Made by a program: the position numbers and the translations under genes
NCBI RefSeq assembly: GCF_002099195.1
Contig: NZ_NBYX01000014.1
Location: 1 to 64,000 of the forward strand
DNA from: Burkholderia puraquae
GTDB taxonomy: Bacteria; Pseudomonadota; Gammaproteobacteria; Burkholderiales; Burkholderiaceae
DNA: 64,000 bases
Direction of reading: 5' to 3'
Part shown: one piece after another, positions 25,026-33,948 of the stretch
Layout: each line of letters begins with the position of its first letter
Position numbering within the stretch: the stretch's first letter is position 1
Notes under the pieces: generated by a model
What the model was told of the DNA's origin: nothing
The model's database searches: none
The model's input: only the letters and a program-made list of their open reading frames with translations

Positions 25026-27302
25026 TCATACCGTTTGCGACCGGACCACGCGAACCGGGACCGACTTGTACGACGGCGTGCCGCTCTCCTTGTCGATGTA
25101 GTCGAGTGGGACGAGTACGTTCGCTTCCGGGTAATACGCGCCGACGGATCCCGCGGCGATGTCGTAGGCAATCGCCGTGATCTTCTCGAGCCGCATCGGC
25201 CGGCCGCCAGGTGCGACGGTCTCGATGTCGACCAAATCGCCGTGTTCGAGCCCGCACGCTGCCAGGTCACCCTCGTTCATGAACAACACGTCGCGTCGGC
25301 CGAACACGCCGCGATAGCGGTCGTCGAGCCCGTAGATCGTGGTGTTGTACTGGTCGTGGCTGCGCAGCGTCACGAGGCGCAGGATGTCGTCGCCGTGAAC
25401 GGGGGCATCTTCCTCGACGCCGCTGAATACCGAGAACATCGCCTTGCCGGTCGCGGTCGGCCATTTGCGTTCGGTCGGCGGCAGAGGCAGCCGGAATCCA
25501 CCCGGAGTCCTGATCCGTTCGTTGAAGTTGTCGAAACCCGGTATGGTTCGTTCGATCAACGTGCGGATCTCGTCATAGTCGGCGATCAGATTCAGCCAGG
25601 CGACCTTGCTGTCCGGCAGCGTCGCGTGCGCAATGCCGGCGACGATCGCGGGTTCGGAGCGCAAATGTTCGGACGCCGGCGTGAGCTTGCCCGACGACGC
25701 ATGGACCATCGACATCGAATCCTCGACCGTCACTGATTGCGGGCCGCCTGCCTGCACATCAAGCTCGGTGCGCCCGAGGCACGGCAGCACGAAAGTCTCT
25801 TTTGCGACCAGTAGATGGGAGCGATTGAGTTTGGTGCCGAGGTGGACGCTCAGATCGAGCTGCCCCATCGCCGGAAAGCATTGCCCGGAGTCGGGCAGGG
25901 CGACCGCGAAGTTGCCGCCGAGGCAGATCAGCGCCTTGGCCGTGCCATCGATTATCGCCTGCATGCCCTTGACGGCATCGTGGCCGTGCGCACGCGGCGG
26001 CTCGAAACCGAACACGTCCTCGATCTTCTTCAGGAATTCGGCCGAGGGCTTTTCGGTGATGCCTACCGTCCGGTTGCCCTGCACGTTCGAGTGACCGCGC
26101 AGCGGGCAGATGCCTGCGCCGGGCTTGCCGATATTGCCGCGCAACAGCAGCAGGTCGGCGATCAGGCGAACGTTCGCGGTGCCCGTGTTGTGCTGGGTGA
26201 CGCCCATCCCGTAGGTGACGATCGTCGCATTCGCCTTGGCATACGCGTTCGCCACCTGTTCGAGTGCCGAGCGGGCGAGCCCGCTTTCGCGCTCGATTGC
26301 GTCCCAGCCGGTCGCGACGAGATCGGCGGCAAACGTGTCGAAACCTTCGGTATGCTCGGCGATGAACGCACGGTCCAGCACGTCGCCTTGTGCGACGTCC
26401 AGGGCCAGCAGCGCCTTCATGATGCCCTTGAGCGCGGCCGCGTCGCCGCCGGCCTTGACCTGAAAGTAGGTCGACGCAATGCGCGTCGACCCATAGGTGG
26501 CCATCTCGACGGGATTCTGAGGATCGGCGAAGCGTTCGAGCGCACGCTCGCGAAGCGGATTGAACACGATGATCGGCACGTTGCGCCGCGCGGCTTCGTG
26601 CAACGTACCCATCATGCGCGGATGGTTGGTTCCCGGGTTGTGGCCGATCGAGATGATCAGGTCGCACACGTCGAAATCTTCCAGCGACACGGTGCCCTTG
26701 CCGATGCCGATCGACTGCGGCAAGCCGACGCTCGTCGGCTCGTGGCACATGTTCGAGCAGTCGGGAAAGTTGTTCGTCCCGTATTCGCGGGCGAACAACT
26801 GGAACAGATACGCGGCCTCGTTCGATGCGCGGCCCGACGTATAGAACTCGACCTGATCGGGCGGCAGCACGCGCAGCACTTCGCCGATGCGCGCGAATGC
26901 ATCGTCCCATTCGACTGCACGGAACGTGTCGGTCGCGCGATCGTAGACGAGCGGATGCGTGAGCCGGCCCATGTTCTCCAGCTCGTAGTCCGACATGCGC
27001 AGCAGCGACGACACGGTGTTCGCCGCGAAGAATTCGGGCGTCACGCGCTTGGTCGTCGCTTCCCACGTGACGGCTTTCGCGCCGTTCTCGCAGAACTGGA
27101 ACGTTGACTTGTGTTCCTTGTCGGGCCACGCGCAGCCGGGGCAGTCGAACCCGTCAGGCTGATTGGTCCGGAGCAGCGTGATCGGCGCCTTGATCGATTC
27201 CATCTGCGTGCGGACTGCCTCCGCCGTTGCACGGAGGGCGCCCCAGCCACCGGCCGGGCCGTCGTATGCCCGGATACCAGGTACGTCGCGTCGTGCAGTC
27301 AT
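25026..27302 (-). CDS. FdhF/YdeP-family molybdopterin oxidoreductase
   Basis: A 758-residue molybdopterin-dependent enzyme of the FdhF/YdeP family. The N-terminus carries FDCPGCAWPD (about residues 52-61) instead of the classical four-cysteine [4Fe-4S] motif of formate dehydrogenases. The body has YTSGRASNEAAYLFQLFAR and GTNHPRMMGTL. The C-terminal molybdopterin dinucleotide-binding domain includes RSHDQYNTTIYGLDDRYRGV. In E. coli YdeP contributes to acid resistance; the substrate is not known. A shared promoter element (copy A) 40-115 bases upstream, overlapping the divergent LysR gene's control region, suggests regulation by that LysR protein. Confidence 0.88.
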   Translation of the reverse strand: MTARRDVPGIRAYDGPAGGWGALRATAEAVRTQMESIKAPITLLRTNQPDGFDCPGCAWPDKEHKSTFQFCENGAKAVTWEATTKRVTPEFFAANTVSSLLRMSDYELENMGRLTHPLVYDRATDTFRAVEWDDAFARIGEVLRVLPPDQVEFYTSGRASNEAAYLFQLFAREYGTNNFPDCSNMCHEPTSVGLPQSIGIGKGTVSLEDFDVCDLIISIGHNPGTNHPRMMGTLHEAARRNVPIIVFNPLRERALERFADPQNPVEMATYGSTRIASTYFQVKAGGDAAALKGIMKALLALDVAQGDVLDRAFIAEHTEGFDTFAADLVATGWDAIERESGLARSALEQVANAYAKANATIVTYGMGVTQHNTGTANVRLIADLLLLRGNIGKPGAGICPLRGHSNVQGNRTVGITEKPSAEFLKKIEDVFGFEPPRAHGHDAVKGMQAIIDGTAKALICLGGNFAVALPDSGQCFPAMGQLDLSVHLGTKLNRSHLLVAKETFVLPCLGRTELDVQAGGPQSVTVEDSMSMVHASSGKLTPASEHLRSEPAIVAGIAHATLPDSKVAWLNLIADYDEIRTLIERTIPGFDNFNERIRTPGGFRLPLPPTERKWPTATGKAMFSVFSGVEEDAPVHGDDILRLVTLRSHDQYNTTIYGLDDRYRGVFGRRDVLFMNEGDLAACGLEHGDLVDIETVAPGGRPMRLEKITAIAYDIAAGSVGAYYPEANVLVPLDYIDKESGTPSYKSVPVRVVRSQTV

Positions 27303-27344
27303 ATGAACTCCGTTGCTGTCCAGGCCAGCTTGAATGTCGGTCGG

Positions 27345-27418
27345 TTTGGCTGGTCACTGTGCCTGTTCGAATCGCGATGTGGAATCGACAAATCTGATAA
27401 CCTTCCTCTCAAATTCGA
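27345..27418 (-). promoter_or_regulatory. 70-bp LysR-type promoter element, copy A (fdhF-like gene)
   Basis: Read on the minus strand: GAATTTGAGAGGA-A-GGTTATCAG, then TTTGTCGATTCCACA, then CGAACAGGCACAGTG. Each block matches copies B and C closely. The upstream part lies next to the divergent LysR start (27428), a classic LysR autoregulatory arrangement. The CACAGT hexamer would act as -10 for the fdhF-like gene, whose start is at 27302. Confidence 0.7.
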
Positions 27419-27427
27419 AAGGCTTAT

Positions 27428-28342
27428 ATGGATCTGAATGCTGTCGAGATGTTCGTGATCGTCGTGCAGGCCGGCAGCCTGTCGGCGGCGGCCGTGCGTA
27501 CGGGTATCCCGCTTCCGACGCTCAGTCGCCGGATCAGGGCCCTCGAAAGCGAACTGGCCGTGCAATTGCTCGAGCGTTCAGTGCGTGGCACGCGGCTGAC
27601 GGATGCCGGCGTGCGGCTCTACGAACACGCCAGTCGCGGCATCGAAGCGCTGGCTGAGGCGCGCGAGTCGGTGGTGGGCGCGCAGCATGAATTGAAAGGG
27701 TTCCTGCGCTTGTCGTTGCCGCCGACGTTCGAAGTCTGGTGGGATCTGCTCGGCGAGTTTCAGGCGCGCTACCCGGGTATTCGCCTGTTCGTTCATACCA
27801 CCGAGCGTCGTGTCGACTTGATCCTCGACGGCATCGATGTGGCATTGCGTGTCGGGGCGATCGAGCAGGAGTCGATGGTGGCGCGCAAGATCGCAATCTA
27901 TCGGCATCGGCTCGTCGCGAGCCCCGCGTTGCTGGAGCGCTACGGCCGGCCGGAGACGCCCGAAGATCTGCATCGTTTGCCGTGCGCGACCTGGGGGCGT
28001 GGTGCGTATGCGCCGCCCGTCTGGCACCTCGGCGACACGAAGTTTCATCCGCGCCCGGTGCTGTCGACGAACGATTACTCGCACCTGCGCAACCGTGTGC
28101 TCGATGGACATGTCGTGAGCGAACTCCCGCCGTTTCTTGTCTCGGACGAGCTGCGTAAAGGCAGGCTCGTTTCGCTACTGGACGACTATCCGTTTCCTGC
28201 CGTCGAGCTGAACCTGCTGTTTCCGTCACACCGACATCCGTCATCGGTCGTCAGAGCTTATCTCGACTTTTGCCAGGCGTATTGGGATGCGAAGTTGAGT
28301 GATGTCGTGAAGGGGGTGGGGCCTCTGGATTCGCACGCTTGA
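27428..28342 (+). CDS. LysR-family transcriptional regulator
   Basis: A 304-residue LysR protein of the AaeR/DsdC-like group. The HTH has FVIVVQAGSLSAAAVRTGIPLPTLSRRIRALE, followed by LLERSVRGTRLTDAG and a substrate-binding domain. It diverges from the fdhF-like gene and overlaps promoter element copy A. The same element stands before pirin (29.5 kb) and at 14.9 kb, so this protein is the best candidate to bind all three sites. That is inference from position and motif sharing. Confidence 0.9.
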   Translation: MDLNAVEMFVIVVQAGSLSAAAVRTGIPLPTLSRRIRALESELAVQLLERSVRGTRLTDAGVRLYEHASRGIEALAEARESVVGAQHELKGFLRLSLPPTFEVWWDLLGEFQARYPGIRLFVHTTERRVDLILDGIDVALRVGAIEQESMVARKIAIYRHRLVASPALLERYGRPETPEDLHRLPCATWGRGAYAPPVWHLGDTKFHPRPVLSTNDYSHLRNRVLDGHVVSELPPFLVSDELRKGRLVSLLDDYPFPAVELNLLFPSHRHPSSVVRAYLDFCQAYWDAKLSDVVKGVGPLDSHA

Positions 28343-28833
28343 CCCGATGATCCAGGGCCGCGTTCCCGTGCCGATCCTGCAGCTTGCTTCGTGCAGATCC
28401 GATCGGGATTCGGTACGCTCCGACGAGCCGTGGCGTTGGTCCTGAACGGGATGCGCAATGCGGAATAAGATCGATTCCAGTTCTTCTGTTCCCTTCAAAA
28501 GCTATTGCGTGTCCAATAATCGGGTTTGGATCCGTGCTCGAGTGCAATGCATATCGGCCGTTACCGATCCATCTGATCAAGAAAGCAATCCATTTCCTAT
28601 CCGTCTGGAAGGGCAACACACGCAACGAGCCATCGAGGTTGACGTTGGTGCTCGCGATTTCCCGGTCGTGCATCGCGTCTTCCAGTTTGCCGTCGCGCCC
28701 CGCAGAGCCGGTGCGAGCCTGGCGACGAATCGTTGGGCCGTGCGATTCGGGTTGAAACGTCGAAGTCGCCAGGTGCGATGTCGACGCGCGGGTAGCGACT
28801 CTGACTCCGTGACCGTGCAGGGTGCGACATCAA
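28343..28833. other. Intergenic region without a supported gene
   Basis: About 490 bases between a LysR gene and the DUF3331 gene. Frames on both strands are open for up to 140 codons but show no family pattern and low-complexity antisense character. The base composition is more even than in neighbouring genes. I see no hairpin terminator or known RNA. Confidence 0.35.
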
Positions 28834-29343
28834 ATGAATGCACGGGTGCATATCCTGGCCTATTCGAACGAAGTGCTGCTGGTGCGTTGGGTCGAACGCG
28901 GTCGCAGTGGCCCGCAAGATCAGCGATGGACGCTGGGGCGTGCGTTGCGTTCCGGGAATTGTGCGTTGTCGGGATCGAAAGTCATTTGCGGCGATGCCGT
29001 CTTTAGCCCCGGCGACCGGGCGGCTGCTCATCCGCACACAATGATTCTCGCCGCGGTGCTCGAGCGGATCATGGGCACGCTACCGGCGCGCCCACAGGTT
29101 CATGTGCTCGAGCAGTCGGATGAGTTGCTTCTGGTGCGTTGGGTCGAGCCAGGGCGCGCTCATTATGGAGAGCAGCATTGGCGACCGGGACGAGCGGCGC
29201 GTTCAGGCATCTGTGCACTGTCGGGTGTCGCGATTGCGCGCGGTGACGAGATTTTCAGGCCGATCGGCCGCCCAAAGCCGTCAAACGCGGGAGCGATGAT
29301 TCTCGCAGCAGCGCTCGACCGCAACAACAGATCGTCCGTGTGA
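28834..29343 (+). CDS. Two-repeat DUF3331-like protein
   Basis: A 169-residue protein consisting of two similar halves of about 73 residues (about 5-76 and 89-162). Both have VH-IL/VL, LLVRWVE-G, a GRA-RSG-CALSG segment, a GD-FP/FRP turn and MILAA-LE/D at the end. The CALSG-GD pattern is the one I associate with DUF3331, a small family common in Burkholderia and normally single-copy per protein. An upstream in-frame GTG (28822) is an alternative start. No enzymatic function is known. Internal tandem duplication is the notable feature. Confidence 0.75.
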   Translation: MNARVHILAYSNEVLLVRWVERGRSGPQDQRWTLGRALRSGNCALSGSKVICGDAVFSPGDRAAAHPHTMILAAVLERIMGTLPARPQVHVLEQSDELLLVRWVEPGRAHYGEQHWRPGRAARSGICALSGVAIARGDEIFRPIGRPKPSNAGAMILAAALDRNNRSSV

Positions 29344-29542
29344 ACGCCATATCCGGTGTGCCGTGCCGGCGCTCGAGCCAGTAATGCGCTGGGACCGCAT
29401 GTCGTCCGCTGCACGCAGCAATTCATGTGATCGCGCGAAACGGCCGCCCCGGCGTAAGACCTCGGGCGCGCGGATTCAACCTTTATGAGGTCGGTCCATG
29501 GCGTCTCAAGCGGATCCCGACGCAAGCTCCACACCAGCTTCT

Positions 29543-29609
29543 TGAATTTGAGAGGACGGTTACCAGATTTGTCGCTTTCGCAGCATGAAACGAACGGGCA
29601 TAGTGCTCG
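29543..29609 (+). promoter_or_regulatory. 70-bp LysR-type promoter element, copy B (pirin-doxX operon)
   Basis: GAATTTGAGAGGA-C-GGTTACCAG, then TTTGTCGCTTTCGCA, then CGAACGGGCATAGTG. CATAGT at 29600-29605 would be the -10, 35 bases before the pirin start. It shares all three blocks with copies A and C. The dyad-like upstream part is where a LysR protein would bind. Confidence 0.7.
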
Positions 29610-29639
29610 GGCCATCTCGTCCACGCAAGGAGGAACACG

Positions 29640-30365
29640 ATGCTCGAGATCAGACATGCAGATCAACGTGGAAGAGCGGAGCACGGCTGGCTCAGCACGC
29701 GTCACACGTTTTCATTCGCGAGCTATTACGATCCGGAGCAAAACGGTTTTTCCGATCTGCTGGTGATCAACGACGACCGGATCATGCCGGGGCAAGGATT
29801 CGGCAAGCACCCGCACCGCGACATGGAGATCTTCACGTACGTGCTGGAGGGCTCGCTGGCGCACAAGGACACGATGGGAACCGGATCGGTGATCGTACCC
29901 GGTGACATTCAGGTGATGAGCGCTGGCACGGGCATCGCCCATAGCGAATACAACCACTCGAATAGCGAGCCCGTGCACCTCTTGCAGGTGTGGATCGCAA
30001 CTGCCATGAAAGGCACGCCGCCAAGCTATCAGCAACGTCACTTCGGCGTGGAGCAGAAGCGTGGCGTGCTGCGACTGGTGTTGTCACCCGACGGTGCGAA
30101 CGAATCGCTCGCGCTGCAACAGGATGCCCGCGTCTATGCAGGTCTGTTCGACGGTCACGAAAGCGCCGAGCTCGAACTCTCCGGCAATCGCTATGCCTAT
30201 GTTCATGTGGCGTGCGGCAGGATTACCGTGAACGGCGTCGAACTTGGCGAAGGTGACGGTGCACGGATCCGCGGTGAACGAACACTGAGCTTCGCACGAG
30301 GTCACGATGCTGAAGTGCTTGTGTTCGATCTGCGCGGCATCGAAGTATCGCGGTTGTCGTCATAA
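29640..30365 (+). CDS. Pirin-family protein (YhhW-type bicupin)
   Basis: A 241-residue bicupin. The metal-binding cupin motifs HPHRDMEIFTYVLEG (His/His/Glu set) and the later HSEYNHS-EPVHLLQVW are intact and the N-terminus RHTFSFASYYDP is characteristic. Bacterial YhhW-type pirins can act as quercetin 2,3-dioxygenases or as redox sensors. AGGAGG lies eight bases before 29640. It is followed by a DoxX gene 66 bases away, a common pairing in Burkholderia, and preceded by promoter element copy B. Confidence 0.9.
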   Translation: MLEIRHADQRGRAEHGWLSTRHTFSFASYYDPEQNGFSDLLVINDDRIMPGQGFGKHPHRDMEIFTYVLEGSLAHKDTMGTGSVIVPGDIQVMSAGTGIAHSEYNHSNSEPVHLLQVWIATAMKGTPPSYQQRHFGVEQKRGVLRLVLSPDGANESLALQQDARVYAGLFDGHESAELELSGNRYAYVHVACGRITVNGVELGEGDGARIRGERTLSFARGHDAEVLVFDLRGIEVSRLSS

Positions 30366-30431
30366 CCGGCCTATTCAGAACCCGTCGAGCACCAGGTGGG
30401 AGGCTCGACAGCTATCTCATCGAGGAAAATC

Positions 30432-30845
30432 ATGCGCTTTACACTATTTGAAAACCGGAAGGATGAGTTGATTCTTATCGCTCGCATTCTATTGATGGTG
30501 CTGTTCGTGATATTCGGTTGGTCGAAGCTGACGGCCTTTTCCAGCACCGTCGCATATATGGCGTCGAGCGGCGTGCCCGCACCTGCGTTGTCGACGATCA
30601 CGGCTGTGGTGATGGAGCTGGTTGTCGGCGTCGCGCTGGTGATCGGGTTCTATACGCGGCCCCTGGCTTTGTTGCTCGCGGTCTATACGCTAGGTACGGC
30701 GATTATCGGCCATCACTACTGGAATATGACTGGCGCCATGCAGCAAGACAACATGATTCACTTCTACAAAAACATCAGCATCATCGGAGGGCTGATGCTG
30801 CTGTGTGTGACGGGTGCCGGCAAGTATTCTCTCGACCGGCGATGA
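30432..30845 (+). CDS. DoxX-family membrane protein
   Basis: A 137-residue inner-membrane protein with four predicted helices. ARILLMVLFVIFGWSKLTAF near the start and the MELVVGVALVIGFYTRPLAL helix are typical of DoxX/YqjF proteins. Such proteins are linked to redox balance and to electron supply in some oxidoreductase systems. ATG 30432 is chosen over the longer frame from 30396 because GAGGAAAATC precedes it. It is probably co-transcribed with pirin. Confidence 0.85.
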   Translation: MRFTLFENRKDELILIARILLMVLFVIFGWSKLTAFSSTVAYMASSGVPAPALSTITAVVMELVVGVALVIGFYTRPLALLLAVYTLGTAIIGHHYWNMTGAMQQDNMIHFYKNISIIGGLMLLCVTGAGKYSLDRR

Positions 30846-31383
30846 TCGGTAACCCGTCTTTGAACGCGTAATCCAGTGACGATGCAGCATGAGACAGTCG
30901 AGCATCGCATCGACGATGGTCTTGTCACTGATTCATCCTTGCCAGTGCACCATCGGAAACTGGCTAATGACGCTGAAGGGTTTGCCCACCGCACGGTCAT
31001 CGATCATCTAGAGCAGATCGTTTCGAACCATTGCGCCGAGAGAAACCATTCCCAAATCGTTCAGTAGGTGAACGCCAATGCGGGCAACCTGTCGCAGCCA
31101 TTGGTGCAGTCTCCGTTGCCGTGCAATACACGTAGTTCCTCGCCAAGTCGCGGCACACGCAAGTACAGCACAGAGTGCCCGTGCCGGCGCGATCCCGAAG
31201 CGGCCGGTCACGATCGTCAGAAATGCGCATCCGAGCAGAGAAAAGGCCGAAAAACCTATCTTTTGATAGGGATCTGGACGCTGGCACGAGCGTATGCTCA
31301 TTCTTCCGAGCACGAAGAAAACGTCGTCAACGGCCAGAGATGCTGACCTAGGTGACACATCGATACCGAACACAGGAGACGCC
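30846..31383. promoter_or_regulatory. Intergenic region upstream of the SDR with operator copy 2
   Basis: About 540 bases. It holds the CCTATC-N4-GATAGG element at 31255-31270 in the same orientation and distance to the gene as in the LuxR promoter. No gene is supported; a minus-strand frame ending RIGVHLLNDLGMVSLGAMVRNDLL reads smoothly near 31010-31090 but is not recognised. Confidence 0.5.
31250..31290 (+). promoter_or_regulatory. Palindromic operator/promoter element, copy 2 (SDR gene)
   Basis: CCTATC-TTTT-GATAGG at 31255-31270, preceded by GCATCCGAGCA and followed by GATCTGGACGC and then TATGCT (about 31283-31288) as a -10 candidate. The SDR start is 114 bases downstream, compared with 105 bases for the LuxR gene's copy. 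The conserved spacing supports a shared regulator. Confidence 0.6.
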
Positions 31384-32133
31384 ATGAAAATTCTCGAAGG
31401 AAAGACCGCTCTGGTCACTGGTGCTGGACACGGACTCGGCAAGGCGAGTGCACTTGCCTATGCCAAATACGGAGCTTATGTATTCGTCAATGACATTGAC
31501 ATGATGACTGGCGAAGAAACCGTGTCGGAGATCAAGGAGGCTGGAGGCGAAGCGGAATTTGTTCTCGCCGATGTAACATCTCCGCAGCAAATTCAGGCAA
31601 TGATCGATGTCATAGTGCAAAAGAAGCGACGGTTGGATATCGCGTTTAATAACGCAGGGATTGCTCCTCTTGCAACGCCGCTTGCTGACTACAGTGATCA
31701 GGAATGGAGCCGAATTACTCGGATGGATCTCGACTCGGTTTTTTATTGTGCGCGAGCCGAGATCAAGGCGATGCTCGTGACCGGTGGGGGCGTTATCGTA
31801 AACATGGCTAGTATCCTCGGACAGGTGGCTTTTCCCGGGCTCGCACCCTACACTGCGGCGAAACATGGTGTTGTCGGCCTCACCAGGCAGATCGCCGTGG
31901 ATTATGCGGCGCTTGGCATTCGTGCTTTCAGTGTTGGTCCAGCATTCATGAAGACTGGGCTGGAGGCAGGCCTTGACGAAACCTCCCGCAACTCGCTTGC
32001 GCAACTGCATCCAGCAGGACGTATGGGCGAGCCAGAGGAGGTTGGGGAAGTGGTTGCCCTCCTGAGCAGTATGGGCGCGTCCTTCGTCAACGGTGGTTAT
32101 ATCCCGATCGACGGTGGCTTCCTCTCGCGCTGA
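31384..32133 (+). CDS. Short-chain dehydrogenase/reductase (SDR)
   Basis: A 249-residue classical SDR. VTGAGHGLGKA (about residues 11-21) is the cofactor motif, NNAGIAPL follows at about 85-92, and catalysis uses the Ser of MASILGQ with PYTAAKHG (YxxxK). AGGAG lies five bases before ATG 31384. It is separated by more than 10 kb from the hydroxyquinol cluster, yet its promoter region shares a palindrome with the MalT-like regulator gene, so it may belong to the same regulon. A LysR pseudogene converges on it from downstream. Codon use is slightly more AT-rich than in neighbours. Confidence 0.88.
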   Translation: MKILEGKTALVTGAGHGLGKASALAYAKYGAYVFVNDIDMMTGEETVSEIKEAGGEAEFVLADVTSPQQIQAMIDVIVQKKRRLDIAFNNAGIAPLATPLADYSDQEWSRITRMDLDSVFYCARAEIKAMLVTGGGVIVNMASILGQVAFPGLAPYTAAKHGVVGLTRQIAVDYAALGIRAFSVGPAFMKTGLEAGLDETSRNSLAQLHPAGRMGEPEEVGEVVALLSSMGASFVNGGYIPIDGGFLSR

Positions 32134-32159
32134 GATAGCCCTCAAAGCGGCGCGGAGCG

Positions 32160-32990
32160 TCAAACTTCATCTTGCATTCGACAGCAAGGTCTCATCGGTT
32201 CACTGCTCCGATCATTACAACGATTGACATCCACGTGAGACGCTGAAATACCGCTCTCCAACGGAGTTCTGGCGCGCCGCGGCATCGCGATCGTAGCGGC
32301 GTCTGGGTGCCCGTAGATACGCTGTCTACCCAAAGCGCGGGCATTGTGGTGAATCCGCCTAATCCCTGCGCAATCTCGAACTTTGTCCCGGCGCGGCTTA
32401 GTGTGAGCGGCATGTCGCCGTGAATGTCTGGCGCATTGTGCAGCGCAAGGACAATCGCGGGTTGGCCGCGCAGCGCGGTCGGCGCTATCGTGTCGAGTGC
32501 CGCGAGCGGATGGCCGAGCAGCTGCCCGACGACGAACCCTTCTTCGAACACCGCGCACGTGTCGATGCCGCATGTGCTGTGGGCAGCCGGATCAACCCGA
32601 AATCATTCCTGCGATGCATCGCGCCGAGACCTTGCCGAGCTTCGGCATGTCCCTCAATTCGAGCGTGATCATCGGATAACACGGACGCATCACGCGCGGC
32701 ACGGATGGAAGTACGGTTGTCAGTATCTCCGAGACGAGCGCGATAGGCAGCGTGCCGATCTCGATTCAGCTCGAGAGCCGCGCCATGTGCTCGGCGGGCG
32801 CGGTCTGATGCAGCGCCGCTCGCACTTCCAGCAGGAATACGCGCCCGATGTCGCTCAGTTGCGCTCTAACAGCCGCACGCCAAGTTCTTCGTTGAGCGCC
32901 GTGGTCTGCATGTTCAGTGCGGACTGCGCGAAGAATAGGCGCTGCGCTACGCACCCGGGAGGCAGATCTGACCAATCCGCGCAGTTAATT
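32160..32990 (-). pseudogene. Multiply frameshifted LysR regulator gene
   Basis: Several minus-strand frames read in order as one LysR protein. They are the HTH end (QTTALNEELGVRLLERN, about 32857-32915), VFLLEVRAALHQTAPAEHMARLSS, IEIGTLPIALVSEIL, ELRDMPKLG with FGLIRLPTAHA, then FEEGFVVGQLLGHPLAALDTIAP down to LGGFTTMPAL at about 32330. At least four frame changes are needed, so it cannot be functional. It lies convergent to the SDR and divergent from gluconokinase. Confidence 0.8.
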
Positions 32991-33343
32991 GAATTCCATT
33001 GACGGTGGCCCAAGGGTGACCGGTGCTGGTAATCAGTCCTCTTGATAACCAGATCAGAAAAGACCATTGGCGCAATCCAGGGTAGAGAACAGATGATACG
33101 TCCCAAGCAAAACGGGCCGCGATAATCCGACGGCTCGACAAGCATTCGAGGAGACAGACACGATGAATGCGTTAGACCGGTTCAGCTGGAACTTCAGTTG
33201 CGCAACGATCGCTGAAGCATGGCTTGGGGTGTGATTCGCCTGCGGCTTGGCCGAAGCGAGATCAGCGATCGTAATGAGGAAACGACCGCGCTAGGTCTCG
33301 GTTTCACGTGAGATCGGAGTGCGCTCTGTACAAGAGGTAATCA

Positions 33344-33913
33344 ATGATTCTGATCGCAATGGGCGTGTCGGGCGCGGGCAAATCGCAAATCGGCGAAATG
33401 CTGGCGGAACGCTTGTCGTGCAGCTATACCGACGGCGACGCGTTTCACAGCGCGGCGAACAAGGAAAAGATGCACCACGGCATTCCGTTGACCGACGACG
33501 ACCGCTGGCCGTGGCTGCAGTCGATCCGCGCGGCCATCGAGGAGCGGCAGCGCGCGGGAGAGGCTGCCGTCTTCACCTGCTCGTCGCTGAAGCGGTCGTA
33601 CCGCGACGTGTTGCGCGGCACCGACACCGACGTTCGATTCGTCTATCTGAAGGGTTCGTTCGATACGTTGCGCGAACGTTTGAATGCGCGCGGCGGCCAC
33701 TTCTTCGATCCGTCGCTGCTGCGGAGTCAATTCGATACGCTCGAGGAGCCAGGGGCAGATGAGGCGATCGAGGTCAGCATCGAGCTGGCACCCGCTCGCA
33801 TCGTCAATCTGGTCATGCAAAAGATACGAGCGTTGCCGTATCCGGAAGCGGATGCCGGCGAGGAGGGTGGCGCCGTATGTCGAGGCCAGACACACTTCCA
33901 ACCGAATCGATAA
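33344..33913 (+). CDS. Gluconokinase
   Basis: A 189-residue P-loop kinase of the GntK/IdnK type. MGVSGAGKSQIGE (about 5-17) is Walker A, DGDAFHS follows, and FTCSSLKRSYRDVLRG and FVYLKGSFDTLRERL are family signatures. It phosphorylates D-gluconate with ATP to 6-phosphogluconate. The last ~20 residues (after PYPEAD) extend past the usual end, toward the MFS gene 35 bases downstream. The two are probably one operon for sugar-acid uptake and activation. Confidence 0.9.
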   Translation: MILIAMGVSGAGKSQIGEMLAERLSCSYTDGDAFHSAANKEKMHHGIPLTDDDRWPWLQSIRAAIEERQRAGEAAVFTCSSLKRSYRDVLRGTDTDVRFVYLKGSFDTLRERLNARGGHFFDPSLLRSQFDTLEEPGADEAIEVSIELAPARIVNLVMQKIRALPYPEADAGEEGGAVCRGQTHFQPNR

Positions 33914-33948
33914 GGCAATTCAAAACAATACTGTACTTAGGAGACGAA

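Noticed and set aside
25815..27107. 430-codon plus-strand frame over the FdhF/YdeP gene
   Set aside because: Antisense shadow; the molybdoenzyme on the minus strand is well supported.
28251..28673. 140-codon minus-strand frame after the LysR gene
   Set aside because: No ribosome site, no family resemblance, and it overlaps the LysR 3' end.
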